From Fidelibacterota bacterium (lineage in GTDB: Bacteria; Fidelibacterota; Marinisomatia; SCGC-AAA003-L08; JACNLC01), in the NCBI GenBank assembly GCA_018657495.1, contig JABHXA010000014.1, positions 1 through 64,000 of the forward strand: a DNA stretch of 64,000 nucleotides, in the 5' to 3' direction. The translations under genes and the position numbers were made by a program. How positions within the stretch are numbered: position 1 is the first letter of the stretch; every line of letters starts with the position of its first letter. Positions 1-9,397 of the stretch are shown here, one piece after another. The notes beneath the pieces are model-generated. The model worked only from the letters and a program-made list of their open reading frames with translations, did not search any database and was not told the origin of the DNA.

Positions 1-32
1 TGACTGATGTTATCTTAATCGAATGACTAAAA

Positions 33-69
33 AAGTAACCTACGTGTAATGCGTGGGTTATTTTTTTTG
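33..69 (+). terminator. Rho-independent terminator of a gene lying left of the window
   Basis: A 9-bp stem (36-44 with 52-60, one G-U pair) closes a 7-base loop and is followed by eight T at 61-68. It would end a plus-strand transcript whose gene lies before position 1. The A-run just before the stem means it could also work weakly on the minus strand, after the tRNA transcript. Confidence 0.8.
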
Positions 70-170
70 CCTTGAAACATATTCAATCTACCAATCCAAT
101 AAATTCCCCAGATTAATTTCCAATACGTCTATACACTGCTATCCCCTTGAGAAATAAAAAAAAGTATACA

Positions 171-224
171 AAAATGTTACCAAAATGTTACCAAACATGT
201 CATGAAATGGCCGGAATTGGCCAT
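171..224. repeat. 11-bp tandem duplication and adjacent inverted repeat
   Basis: AAAATGTTACC occurs twice head to tail at 171-181 and 182-192. Fifteen bases further on, ATGGCC and GGCCAT (207-212 and 219-224) form a perfect inverted repeat around GGAATT. No coding sequence is visible between the terminator at 33-69 and the tRNA terminator near 255-295. Function unknown. It lies beyond the 3' end of the tRNA gene, where integrating elements often leave traces, but no integrase is present. Confidence 0.6.
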
Positions 225-254
225 ATTAGGGTGTTTTGGGGATGTCTAAAAACC

Positions 255-295
255 AAAGAAAAACCCCTGCTAACAAATATATTAACAGGGGCTTA
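255..295 (-). terminator. Rho-independent terminator of the tRNA gene
   Basis: Read on the minus strand, the CCCCTG/CAGGGG stem (286-291 with 264-269), extended by A/T pairs, is followed by TTTTTCTTT. It starts only a few bases beyond the tRNA 3' end at 299, so the tRNA looks like a single-gene transcript. Confidence 0.8.
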
Positions 296-298
296 TTA

Positions 299-375
299 TG
301 GTGGGCCCTCAGGGACTTGAACCCCGGACCAATGGATTATGAGTCCACTGCTCTAACCAACTGAGCTAAGGGCCC
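299..375 (-). tRNA. tRNA with CAT anticodon, probably tRNA-Ile2 (lysidine-modified)
   Basis: The minus strand gives a complete cloverleaf: acceptor stem GGGCCCT, D arm with AGCTCAGTTGGTTAGAGC, a five-pair anticodon stem around CTCATAA, T arm with GGTTCAAGTCC, and an encoded CCA at 299-301. The CAT anticodon fits elongator Met or the Ile2 tRNA that TilS converts to lysidine. I prefer Ile2 because acceptor positions 4-6 are C-C-C, as in the Escherichia coli Ile2 tRNA and unlike elongator tRNA-Met, and the body resembles Bacillus Ile2. The tRNA call is very safe; the amino acid is an inference. Confidence 0.95.
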
Positions 376-592
376 GACAAACCAGACAGAAATCAGATTA
401 CGATAATGAGATTATCAAAATGGAAAATTTTTCATTTTAATAAACTGGCGATTGATCAATATAAGTCAGGAATATTTCATCCCTGTTTATATCCTAATTC
501 TCAATCTTCGAGTTCACCATTCTGTCAGGGGCGGAAATTTACATGCAAAGAATAAACAATATCAAAATCATTCATATTAAGACAATAATAAT

Positions 593-2389
593 TTAATCAT
601 CCAGATTACGATATTTTGTCTGTAATGATTTTCTTGCCTGATGAATTCCTTCAATTTCGACGATGAGTTCTGTAATGTTTTCTTTATTTGTTTCAGCATC
701 TCTCAATTGTGTCCGTATTTGATTCTGCTTTCGTTTCAAAAAACGATCCTCCATGCGGTACAGGCAATCAACCGTATGTTCCATAGTTGGTGTAAAATCA
801 TCAATACGGTAAATGAGTGTTGAGAATTTTCGACGGAGTAAATCACTTTCTATTCCATCCATAATTGAGGCCGGCTCAGGTGCTACACCTCTATTCCAAT
901 GATTTAGTAAAGCAGTAAATAATTGAGCAGCATTTTCAGATCTAAACCAAGGCAAAGTGAGATTCTCTTTGATAAGATTTCGAATTTGCTCATCATTTGA
1001 TAAACATAATAATATTATTTCGTCCTCCAGCAATTGATGTGATGACCCTTTATCGGCAATATTTTCTGATTCGCTTTTCCCTTTTGTGATTACCTTTCCT
1101 CTTTGAAATCTGGATTTACTCATCTGTTCAATAGATTTATACAATGCCTGTTCTGGAATCTGGTTGATGGAAGATAAATGCTGAATATAGACCTGTTTGG
1201 TGATTTCATCAGGAATCTGGATTATTTCCTGCAATACTGCTTTTGCAAAGCGGGTTTTTTCAACGGGATTATTCATATCATCAGAAAACTCCCCGGCATG
1301 AAATTCGATAAGCCCTGCAGATTTGTTAACCGCTTCTTTAATAGGATCAGGTCCATCTGATTTGACCCAGTCATCAGGGTCGACTCCCACCGGCATCTTG
1401 ACAATTTTTGGCTCCAGGTCATTTCTCAGCAACAGGTAACCAGCGCGTATAGCTGCTTTCCGGCCGGCGCTATCACCGTCGTAAGCAAGGATTACTTTAT
1501 TGGTATATTTCCGCAATTCACGGGAGTGATCATCTGTAAAAGCAGTTCCAGAAATGGCAACTACATTATCAATACCGGCCTGATACAACTGGAGAAAATC
1601 CAAATATCCCTCAACAATAATTATGGAATCATATTCTCTCAATCTCTGCTTTACAGCCCATAATCCAAATAGCATTTTACTTTTATAATACAATGGTGTC
1701 TCAGGCGAATTCACATATTTTGCCGGGTCATCAGAATTGTGTACTCTACCGGCAAAAGCAACAATTTTTCCCATTGCATTGTGGATTGGAAACATGATCC
1801 GACTTCGAAAGCGGTCGAAATGACCTTTTTCAGATTGGATAAACAAACCGCATTGCAGCAGCGCTTCAGGTGAGAAGTTTTCTTTCCTTACGCGGTTAAG
1901 CAAGGACTGCCATCCAGAACTACTATATCCCAATTTAAATTTTTCAATTGTAGATGTATTTAATCCACGTTTTTGAAGATGGGTAAGGACCGATTTTCCC
2001 TCCGTGGAGGCGAGATTGGACTGGAAATGCTCAACGGCAATATGGTGGATATCTTCCAATTGAGAAATTATCTGCCGACCTCGTGATTGTTGATCAAACT
2101 GAATAGCAATACCCAGTTTATCTGCCAGATATTTGATGGCATCGACAAATTCCAGTTTTTCAATTTCCATAATAAAATGGATAGATCCACCCCCGGCACC
2201 ACAGCCAAAACAATGGTATATCTGTTTTTCCTGGCTGACTGAGAATGAAGCAGTTTTTTCACCATGGAAAGGACAGAGACCAAAAAAATTGCGACCTTTT
2301 TTCTTTAGATCGACAAATTCAGAAACCACATCTACAATATCTGCATGACTGCGAACCTGTTCAATTGTATGTTCAGAAATTTTTGCCAT
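593..2389 (-). CDS. dnaG: DNA primase DnaG
   Basis: Primase that makes RNA primers at the replication fork. At 598 residues it is of normal length. The N-terminal CHC2 zinc-binding domain is intact (C39, H42, C60, C63). It is followed by the catalytic core and TOPRIM fold with VEGY (about 259-262) and DGD (about 304-306). The C-terminal part (about 450-598) fits the helicase-binding domain. It is the last gene of the minus-strand run yqeY-cvpA-mutS2-dnaG, 54 bases after mutS2. The sigma factor gene that often sits beside dnaG is instead at the other end of the window. The start is ATG with only a weak ribosome binding site. Confidence 0.97.
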   Translation of the reverse strand: MAKISEHTIEQVRSHADIVDVVSEFVDLKKKGRNFFGLCPFHGEKTASFSVSQEKQIYHCFGCGAGGGSIHFIMEIEKLEFVDAIKYLADKLGIAIQFDQQSRGRQIISQLEDIHHIAVEHFQSNLASTEGKSVLTHLQKRGLNTSTIEKFKLGYSSSGWQSLLNRVRKENFSPEALLQCGLFIQSEKGHFDRFRSRIMFPIHNAMGKIVAFAGRVHNSDDPAKYVNSPETPLYYKSKMLFGLWAVKQRLREYDSIIIVEGYLDFLQLYQAGIDNVVAISGTAFTDDHSRELRKYTNKVILAYDGDSAGRKAAIRAGYLLLRNDLEPKIVKMPVGVDPDDWVKSDGPDPIKEAVNKSAGLIEFHAGEFSDDMNNPVEKTRFAKAVLQEIIQIPDEITKQVYIQHLSSINQIPEQALYKSIEQMSKSRFQRGKVITKGKSESENIADKGSSHQLLEDEIILLCLSNDEQIRNLIKENLTLPWFRSENAAQLFTALLNHWNRGVAPEPASIMDGIESDLLRRKFSTLIYRIDDFTPTMEHTVDCLYRMEDRFLKRKQNQIRTQLRDAETNKENITELIVEIEGIHQARKSLQTKYRNLDD

Positions 2390-2443
2390 TGTTATATCTT
2401 AGAAATTAATTACCTGTAAATTCAAATTCATCTCGAAGTCATG

Positions 2444-4801
2444 TTATTTAAACTGAACAATTGTAATACCGGCGCCACCCTGATCGGGTCTGGCAAATTC
2501 GAATGATTTAATAAATGACTGATCCTTTAAATATTCTTTTACTGCCTCCTGAAGGGCACCAGTTCCCTTGCCATGGAGTATATGGGCCGTAGGCAAACTG
2601 GCAATGAGCGCACCATCCAGAAAAGAAGCCAATTCAGTAAGAGCCTCGTTTACTCGCTTCCCCCTTAAATCCAGCTGCATACTTTCCGGCCTCGAAACAT
2701 CATAGACACCGGTTTTAATTTTATCGGATTTTGGTATATGTTTTGATATTGCAGCTGCCTGTAGTTTCGAAATATGCAGGGTCATACGTATATTATTGAT
2801 CAAAATAGTCGTTTTACCATTTTTCCCCGGTGGACTGATAATCACTCCATTTGCATCGAGATGGGGAACATAAACCTTCAAATCTTTGCTTGCCTCGCTC
2901 CATGATAATGGATCAACTATTGGCTCGTCCTGCTTTTTTTCTTGTTTTTTGAATCGATTTAACTGATTTTGCAGATGACTTCGCGATTTACGGATGATAT
3001 CTTTATCGGCTTGAGTATTACGGATTTTACTGACAATATTTTCCATGCTCCGTCGCGTTTCCAATATCAATTGCTCAGCCTCTTTCCTTGCTTCCTGATT
3101 GGCCTTCTTTCGTATACGTTTTATTTCTATCTCAAGCCTCTCAACTTCCTTTTCTTTAAAAGTAAGTTTTTGCGATCTGGTTTTCATTTCCTTCGAAAGC
3201 CTGGATGCTGAAAGACGCTCCACCTCTAATTTATTTAACAAATCCTCAAGTGCAACAGATGACCTTCCCAGGAGGGTTTGGGCACGGTCAATGATATGGG
3301 GAGACATACCCATGCGATTTGAAATTTCAATAGCATAACTGGCTCCCGGTTGTCCGACATTTAATTCATATGTTGGTGCCAACTCATCTGGGTCAAAGCG
3401 CATCCCACCATTAATAATCCCTTCAGATTCATGAGCCCAAAGCTTTAACTGACCCAGGTGTGTGGTGGCAATTAGGCAAGATTTCTTTTTCTGCAAATGT
3501 TCTAACAATGCCTGTGAAATTGCTGCACCGGCATCCGGATCGGTTCCTGTACCCAGTTCGTCAAGCAGCACTAATGTATTTTGATCTGCATAATCTACTA
3601 CTGTTTTTAAATTTTGAATATGAGCAGAAAATGTTGACAAATCATCCTCGACGGATTGCTGATCCCCAATATCGGCAATGATATTTTTAAAGAAAGGAAT
3701 CTCCGCAACATCAGCCGGTAAAAACATCCCTGACTGGGCCATAATTGAGAATAAACCAATCGTTTTTAAAACCACCGTTTTACCACCGGCATTTGGTCCC
3801 GATAACAATAAAATTCGAGCATTTTGCTCTAATGATAATGATAAAGGGATAACATCTTTACCTGTTAACTCTAATATGGGATAGCGGCCATTCTGGATAT
3901 CCATGCTTCCCTTTTCATGGAATTCAGGGCGTACACAACGTAAGGTATCTGCCAGTCTGCCAAATGTATAATGAAGATCAAACTTGACCAATATGGCAAA
4001 ACTATCACGAATAGCATCCGAATATTGTCGAAAAAAACCTGATAACTCCCTGAGAATGCGATTGATCTCGGCTATTTCATCCGACTTTAATTCCATCAGT
4101 TCATTGCTTCTTTCAACTATCTCCATTGGTTCAATGAAAATAGTCTGTCCGGTGGCAGATCTACCCTGGACAATACCGCTGATTTTTCGTTTATGAGAAG
4201 CTGACATCGGTAGAACCAATCTGCCGTCGCGCCAGACAATTCTATCATCCTGAAGCCATTTATTTTTTAAGGATTCCTGAAATAAGGATTCCATCCGCTT
4301 TTGTATAGCTGCTTCTGTATAACGAATTTTTTTTCGAATACTGGATAATTCAGTACTGGCTGAGGATTTGACTTTATAATCATCATCAAAAACGGAATGT
4401 ATTCTCTTTTCACCTTCAGGAAGATCTAAAAATATTTCTTTGTATTGCTGCCAATTAGGGAATCCATCCTCTTTGACAATATTATGCAATAACCTGCCAA
4501 GTTCTAAAATTTTAATTAAATCTTTGAACTCATCGGGTTTGATGATATGTCCTTCGATATTTAATTTACTAATCCACTCGCTCACATCGGGAAAATCACC
4601 CATTGGTATAGCTTCTTTGCGTTCAAAAGATCGAACGATGTCTTCGGTAAGATTGAGTAAGTTCAGTGCTTCAGGACGGAAAGATTCTGGGGAGATTTTA
4701 TCTAAATTCTCCAAGGTTCTACTGCAATGGATACGTTCAGCCAGCCATTTTTGGATGACAAAAAATCCAAGTTCATTTAACAAATTTTCAGATAGTTGCA
4801 T
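2444..4801 (-). CDS. mutS2: MutS2-family ATPase/endonuclease
   Basis: MutS2 proteins bind branched DNA or collided ribosomes and are not classical mismatch repair factors. The 785 residues hold a MutS-like core, a Walker A motif GPNAGGKT near 332-341, a Walker B region ending LLDELGTGTDP, a long charged coiled coil (about 510-640), and a C-terminal Smr nuclease domain (about 707-785) that opens with LDLRG and contains HGKGTG. All parts are complete. It lies between cvpA and dnaG on the same strand. The cvpA-mutS2 adjacency also occurs in Firmicutes. I saw no strong ribosome binding site before the ATG. Confidence 0.96.
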   Translation of the reverse strand: MQLSENLLNELGFFVIQKWLAERIHCSRTLENLDKISPESFRPEALNLLNLTEDIVRSFERKEAIPMGDFPDVSEWISKLNIEGHIIKPDEFKDLIKILELGRLLHNIVKEDGFPNWQQYKEIFLDLPEGEKRIHSVFDDDYKVKSSASTELSSIRKKIRYTEAAIQKRMESLFQESLKNKWLQDDRIVWRDGRLVLPMSASHKRKISGIVQGRSATGQTIFIEPMEIVERSNELMELKSDEIAEINRILRELSGFFRQYSDAIRDSFAILVKFDLHYTFGRLADTLRCVRPEFHEKGSMDIQNGRYPILELTGKDVIPLSLSLEQNARILLLSGPNAGGKTVVLKTIGLFSIMAQSGMFLPADVAEIPFFKNIIADIGDQQSVEDDLSTFSAHIQNLKTVVDYADQNTLVLLDELGTGTDPDAGAAISQALLEHLQKKKSCLIATTHLGQLKLWAHESEGIINGGMRFDPDELAPTYELNVGQPGASYAIEISNRMGMSPHIIDRAQTLLGRSSVALEDLLNKLEVERLSASRLSKEMKTRSQKLTFKEKEVERLEIEIKRIRKKANQEARKEAEQLILETRRSMENIVSKIRNTQADKDIIRKSRSHLQNQLNRFKKQEKKQDEPIVDPLSWSEASKDLKVYVPHLDANGVIISPPGKNGKTTILINNIRMTLHISKLQAAAISKHIPKSDKIKTGVYDVSRPESMQLDLRGKRVNEALTELASFLDGALIASLPTAHILHGKGTGALQEAVKEYLKDQSFIKSFEFARPDQGGAGITIVQFK

Positions 4802-4953
4802 ATTTAAATTGAAGCGATACTAATTTTTTATTGAATATTAATGTTCAAACTAAAAGAATATGAGAATATTTACAACCGATATCCTTTATTTCAACAAAGG
4901 AAGTATGGACTCAGAGGCTACTTGTCAGTGCATCTTGATCAAGTGAGTTTTTC

Positions 4954-5532
4954 TCACGGGGATAAATGATCTTTTATGGCTTTATATTTATCCGGGTCAG
5001 TATTCTTTTTAACTTTGTCCTGTATCCCCTGTATGGAATCACCAAAAGTACTATTTTCAATTACCCAATTCTTTAAACCATTACACATGCCATACAATGG
5101 TGAATCTGAGGTCATTCGATTGTGTAATTCGTTGGATGCTGGAATGGCTTCAAGAACAAATATTACCAGGGCGATTATCAGAAACCCTTTCAGGAATCCT
5201 AATAGAGTGCCAAGTATTTTATTTAGCCATCCAAGTAGCATGAATTCAAAGAGTTTCTGAAGCGTTCTTACAACAAGACTTACAATCAGTGCCGCTGCAA
5301 AGAATAAAACAAGATAACTGGTAATTGACCTGGCAGTATCATCAACTATCCAGTTAAAGATATTTTCATTAACAAAACCTGCGAATTGGTTTGCACACAT
5401 AAACCCGGCGATTAATGCCAGAATTTTCCCAATCTCTTTCATGAAGCCGTTGCGCATTCCCTTATAGATAAAAAAGAGAAGCAGGACTGCAATCAGCAAA
5501 TCAACTACACTAAATCCTGTTATATCAGGCAT
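4954..5532 (-). CDS. cvpA: CvpA family membrane protein
   Basis: A 192-residue inner-membrane protein with four hydrophobic segments in roughly the first 130 residues and a charged cytoplasmic tail. The opening (DLLIAVLLLFFIYKGMRNG) is characteristic of the CvpA family, linked to colicin V production in Escherichia coli and to envelope homeostasis elsewhere. Its ATG overlaps the stop codon of yqeY by one base (TAATG), so the two are translationally coupled. mutS2 follows after about 150 bases. The molecular function of the family is not settled. Confidence 0.88.
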   Translation of the reverse strand: MPDITGFSVVDLLIAVLLLFFIYKGMRNGFMKEIGKILALIAGFMCANQFAGFVNENIFNWIVDDTARSITSYLVLFFAAALIVSLVVRTLQKLFEFMLLGWLNKILGTLLGFLKGFLIIALVIFVLEAIPASNELHNRMTSDSPLYGMCNGLKNWVIENSTFGDSIQGIQDKVKKNTDPDKYKAIKDHLSP

Positions 5533-5966
5533 TATAACAACTCCCTTACAATTTGTTGAGCAAGCTTTCCATCGCCTTTACCGGCAATAGCTTTCATAAC
5601 TACCGACATAACCCTGCCCATATCCTTCATTGATTCAGCCCCAGTATCTTTTATTACGTCTTTAACCAAATTTCTGATTTCATCCTCAGATAATTGTTCA
5701 GGCAAATATTCATCCATAAGGCTCAGTTCATATGATTCCACTTCAGCAAGATCGGCTCTGTCAGCTTTATTAAATTGATCGATTGAATCCTTGAGCTGTT
5801 TCACATATCCCATTAGAATTTTTAGGCATTCTTCATCGTTAAGGGTTTTACCAGAATCAATTTGAGCAGCTTTAATTTTTGCGATAATATTTCGGTATGC
5901 AGTAACCGCCGCTTTATTCCTGCTTTTCATCGCATCCTTCATCTTCGTTTGCAAGCTATTTAGCAT
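5532..5966 (-). CDS. yqeY: GatB/YqeY domain protein
   Basis: A 144-residue helical protein matching the YqeY family, which resembles the tail domain of the GatB amidotransferase subunit. Recognisable blocks are KMKDAMKSRNK at the start, YLPEQLSEDEI near the middle and the closing segment rich in G and K before IVRELL. The role is thought to be tRNA-related, but no catalytic activity is proven for the stand-alone form. It is the first gene of the minus-strand operon. In many genomes yqeY sits between rpsU and dnaG; here it keeps the dnaG link, while rpsU is near 63.6 kb. Confidence 0.92.
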   Translation of the reverse strand: MLNSLQTKMKDAMKSRNKAAVTAYRNIIAKIKAAQIDSGKTLNDEECLKILMGYVKQLKDSIDQFNKADRADLAEVESYELSLMDEYLPEQLSEDEIRNLVKDVIKDTGAESMKDMGRVMSVVMKAIAGKGDGKLAQQIVRELL

Positions 5967-6257
5967 TTAAATATCTCTAATTTTATGATGCAAAATTTAC
6001 AAGTGAATCAGTAGAAATACACAACTATTCGCTAACAGTGGGAAATTTAAACTATACAATTAAAATTGCTCCAGGCAGAATTCATAGACCAAAAACAGAA
6101 AGAAATTTGGCTCTAGTGCTATCCAACGACTACCAAAAATGAATGAATATCCACTAAATTGATCAACAATTACATTTCTCCCTGTTTTTATCCATTTTTA
6201 TAACATGAACTCTCATCATTCGTATTAATTTTGATGATTAATAAATGGTGATTTTCA

Positions 6258-8219
6258 ATGAAAACAAAGATTATATTTCTAATATTTATCTCCTGTTTCA
6301 GTATACTAGCAGCTGAAGACAGTAGTCCTATCGTTATAAACCTCGTCACAACCAATGATTTGCATGGTGTGCTCGGTAAGCAGACAGCTGGATTTATGAA
6401 TCCTGAATACCCACCCAGTATTTTGGGTATGTCCGCCATGTACAAATATGTTGAAGACTTGCGGGCAGATATCAAAAATGAAGAAGGCTTGTTATTATTG
6501 GATGGGGGCAATTTCTATCAAGGCCATCCAATGGGTTTGGCGGATAGTGGAAGAACTGTCATTGAATGGATGAATAAAATGAAATATGATGCCCTGACTC
6601 CAGGAAGTTATGATTTCATACTTGGTCAACAGGCTGTGGTCAACAGGGCGAAACAGGCAGAGTTTCCCTTTTTAGGCAGTAATATCGAATGTGATAATTG
6701 CCAATTACCCGATGAATTGATCAAGCCATATATCATAAAGGAAATACAGGATGTGAAAGTCGGTATACTTGGAGTTATTGCCTCAGCAATAGAAGATCAG
6801 ACCCTAAAAGAAAATATTGTTGGGATTGATTTTGGCCGCGAAGTTGCCGCTATGAAATATTGGATACCTGAGATGAAAAAAAATGGTGCTGAAGTCATCA
6901 TTATTCTTTCCAGTAATGGAGTGCCATGGGATCGGGAAGAAGAATATGAACTCTTTTTGGATAGCCTCGATACTGGCTGGCAAGCGCCGGAGTCAGCTCT
7001 ATCTGCATTACAAATGGGTCACTATGCCCAAGGAGCTGATATTATCGTCACAGGTGGCAACTCAAAAGGTTATCCACTACCGTGGTATGATCCGTACAGC
7101 CATGTATATGTATTTCAAAATTATGGCGGCGGAACTGAATTTGGTCACATAAAATTGAAAATTAATCCTGAATCTCATATATTCATTGGATATGAAACGG
7201 TTATCGACGGCCGGGTATCACAAACCCTTCTTGCCGATGATTTTACGCCGGATCCAGACATCTATCAGTGGATAGAAGATGCTGTTACAAATTCCCTTGA
7301 TGAATTATATGCTGATAATGACTGGTATTCAAATACTTCAAAATTAGGGATACCCTTACCGATAAAAACAAAATTTGATAGGAATGATTATGCAATTCCT
7401 TCGATAAATCAACCTGACATGTTGGAAGTAGTCACCTGGAATTGTGAGATGTTTCCGGCAAATAATGAGTCAACCATAACTATGCTGTCTGAGGCGATAA
7501 ATGATCTGGATGCAGATATTTATGCCTTCCAGGAAATCAGGTATCCAGGCTGGTTTAGCAAATTGATGGCTGAACTGCCACAATATAGTTATATAATTTC
7601 AAAACAATCATCATTTATGGATCAAGCCATAGTGTATAAAACTGACCAGGTCAAATTTATCCAACAGACAGAACCATTTGCCGATGATGATTATAATTAT
7701 GCTGGCAGACCTCCCATCAGGGGTGATTTCATGATCTACAGTCACAATTCTTGGGTACCCATTTCAATTTTAAACCTCCATATGAAATGCTGTGATTCAG
7801 GTTTGTTAAGACGACAGGGAGCTGTGCGTATGTTGCAGCAGTATCTCAGCGATGAGATGGACAAAGGATTTGGAAATTTTATTGTTCTTGGAGATTGGAA
7901 TGACGACCTCAAAGATGAGGACAATGCCCATTGCTTTCATCCTTTTTTAAATGATGACAGATTTCATTTTCCAACCTGGAGAATCACCCATGATCTCTCA
8001 ATGGCATCTTACCCAAAAGAACCCTATGTGAGTTTTCTTGATCATATCCTGGTGTCTGAACAATTATTACCTTCCACTGCTCAATTTGATGTATCGACTA
8101 TTATGGTTGAAGATTATTTGGGAAGTTATGATATTTATGAAGCGAATATTTCGGATCACCGACCTGTCATGCTCCGTTTTAATCCACTGATTAATCAGTC
8201 AGCCAGCAACGAGAAGTAA
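6258..8219 (+). CDS. Secreted fusion: degenerate 5'-nucleotidase-like phosphoesterase plus EEP nuclease domain
   Basis: An N-terminal signal peptide (about 1-19) is followed by a UshA-like metallophosphoesterase domain (about 24-330). It keeps NDLHG (33-37), but the usual GD is GN (84-85), the usual GNH(E/D) is GSYD (116-119), and the later histidine motifs read SSNG and GGNSKG. Most metal ligands are therefore gone. The C-terminal half (about 388-650) is an endonuclease/exonuclease/phosphatase domain with its key residues intact: WN near 393-395, QE near 424, an H in LHMKCC, GDWND near 545 and SDHRP near 632. I infer an exported nuclease or phosphodiesterase with a non-catalytic front domain. 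The substrate is unknown. Confidence 0.82.
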   Translation: MKTKIIFLIFISCFSILAAEDSSPIVINLVTTNDLHGVLGKQTAGFMNPEYPPSILGMSAMYKYVEDLRADIKNEEGLLLLDGGNFYQGHPMGLADSGRTVIEWMNKMKYDALTPGSYDFILGQQAVVNRAKQAEFPFLGSNIECDNCQLPDELIKPYIIKEIQDVKVGILGVIASAIEDQTLKENIVGIDFGREVAAMKYWIPEMKKNGAEVIIILSSNGVPWDREEEYELFLDSLDTGWQAPESALSALQMGHYAQGADIIVTGGNSKGYPLPWYDPYSHVYVFQNYGGGTEFGHIKLKINPESHIFIGYETVIDGRVSQTLLADDFTPDPDIYQWIEDAVTNSLDELYADNDWYSNTSKLGIPLPIKTKFDRNDYAIPSINQPDMLEVVTWNCEMFPANNESTITMLSEAINDLDADIYAFQEIRYPGWFSKLMAELPQYSYIISKQSSFMDQAIVYKTDQVKFIQQTEPFADDDYNYAGRPPIRGDFMIYSHNSWVPISILNLHMKCCDSGLLRRQGAVRMLQQYLSDEMDKGFGNFIVLGDWNDDLKDEDNAHCFHPFLNDDRFHFPTWRITHDLSMASYPKEPYVSFLDHILVSEQLLPSTAQFDVSTIMVEDYLGSYDIYEANISDHRPVMLRFNPLINQSASNEK

Positions 8220-8450
8220 ATTCAGTCACTGGTTGAAGAATTATACAAAGCAGAACATTTTATCGGTAGTTTTTCTATTTCATAAACGCTTATCAATTCA
8301 TAGGAATGTCTGCCAACAGATGTGGTTAATATTGGTCACAGGCAAGATTCCTCAGTTTTACTCCTTCTAAATAGTTGGATTTGGCGATAAAACAAGGGAT
8401 GCGTTTCTAAACTTTACATTAACAGAAAATTAATTTTACGGGAGATAATC

Positions 8451-9254
8451 TTGAAGTATAAAATATTAACAGGACTCATAATAATTGTTTTTTTCAGTAT
8501 AGGATTCACTCAGAAAGAACAGCCTTATCCACCACTATACTTGGTCTCTGCACCGACAGCAGGTACACTTCCTAAGGGCACCTTCACCTCTGAATTTCTT
8601 CTTCAAAAAAACGGTGGTATCTTACCGAAAATTGAAATCGGATTGACAAATCATTTCATGATTGGTTTGTCATATGGTATGCACAAATTTATTGGTGATG
8701 AAAAGATGAATGTGAATAAAACGTATCCAGAAGTTCAAATCAAATACCGTGCGTATGAAGAAACCACCCAATGGCCGGCAGTAGTTGTCGGGTTGGATAC
8801 GCAAGGGAGAGGGGAATATCATGAGTATTCCATTGATGACGATTCAGAATCTGAATTAGTCGAGAGATACGATCGGAAAGCATGGGGAGCATTTGTTGTT
8901 GCCAGCAAAAACTGGAATGCCTTGGGAAATCTGGGGTTTCATATCGGTATTGCAAAAAATCTTACAGAAGGAAAAGACGGAGATAAAGATATTGACTTTT
9001 TCTTTGGTTTTGACAAAGAATTGAACCGGAGTTTTTCCCTGCTTCTTGAATATGATGCTGCCTTTAATGACAATGATAATGATTTGGAAGATATTTCCTT
9101 TGGGAAAGGAAGCGGCTATCTGAATGCAGGTGTTCGATGGGCTGTTACCCCAAATCTCATGCTTGAATTAGATTATAACAATATTACCAAAAATGTTGAA
9201 GGGGCTGATTACGCCAACCGAGAACTAAAAATTATATATTCAGAAACTTTTTAA
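8451..9254 (+). CDS. Predicted outer-membrane beta-barrel protein, function unknown
   Basis: I do not recognise a named family with certainty. The 267-residue protein has a signal peptide ending near FTQ (about 21) and then alternating hydrophobic/aromatic strands (for example IEIGLTNHFMIGLSYG, LMLELDYNNI), typical of a small outer-membrane barrel; it vaguely recalls YjbH-type proteins. Acidic loops near 120-130 and 205-215 could bind cations. The start is TTG with a clear GGAG at 8441-8444. It stands alone, with about 230 bases before it and 140 after it. Confidence 0.6.
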   Translation: MKYKILTGLIIIVFFSIGFTQKEQPYPPLYLVSAPTAGTLPKGTFTSEFLLQKNGGILPKIEIGLTNHFMIGLSYGMHKFIGDEKMNVNKTYPEVQIKYRAYEETTQWPAVVVGLDTQGRGEYHEYSIDDDSESELVERYDRKAWGAFVVASKNWNALGNLGFHIGIAKNLTEGKDGDKDIDFFFGFDKELNRSFSLLLEYDAAFNDNDNDLEDISFGKGSGYLNAGVRWAVTPNLMLELDYNNITKNVEGADYANRELKIIYSETF

Positions 9255-9397
9255 ATATATAATAAAGCCGAATTAGAATTACACTGTCACAAATTCAAAC
9301 AATTTTTCAGGATAGAAATCCTCAATCCTGTCATAACTTAAAAACTTGGTAAACCCAGGTTTATAATTAATTATCTTACAAAATGGAGAATACTCCC

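Noticed and set aside
299-375. Reading the CAT-anticodon tRNA as elongator tRNA-Met
   Set aside because: The acceptor stem C4-C5-C6 and body match Ile2-type tRNAs better; still open without a tRNA model score.
9383-9397. The upstream ATG as start of the M16 peptidase
   Set aside because: It would put the ribosome binding site inside the coding region and lengthen the lipoprotein signal unnaturally.
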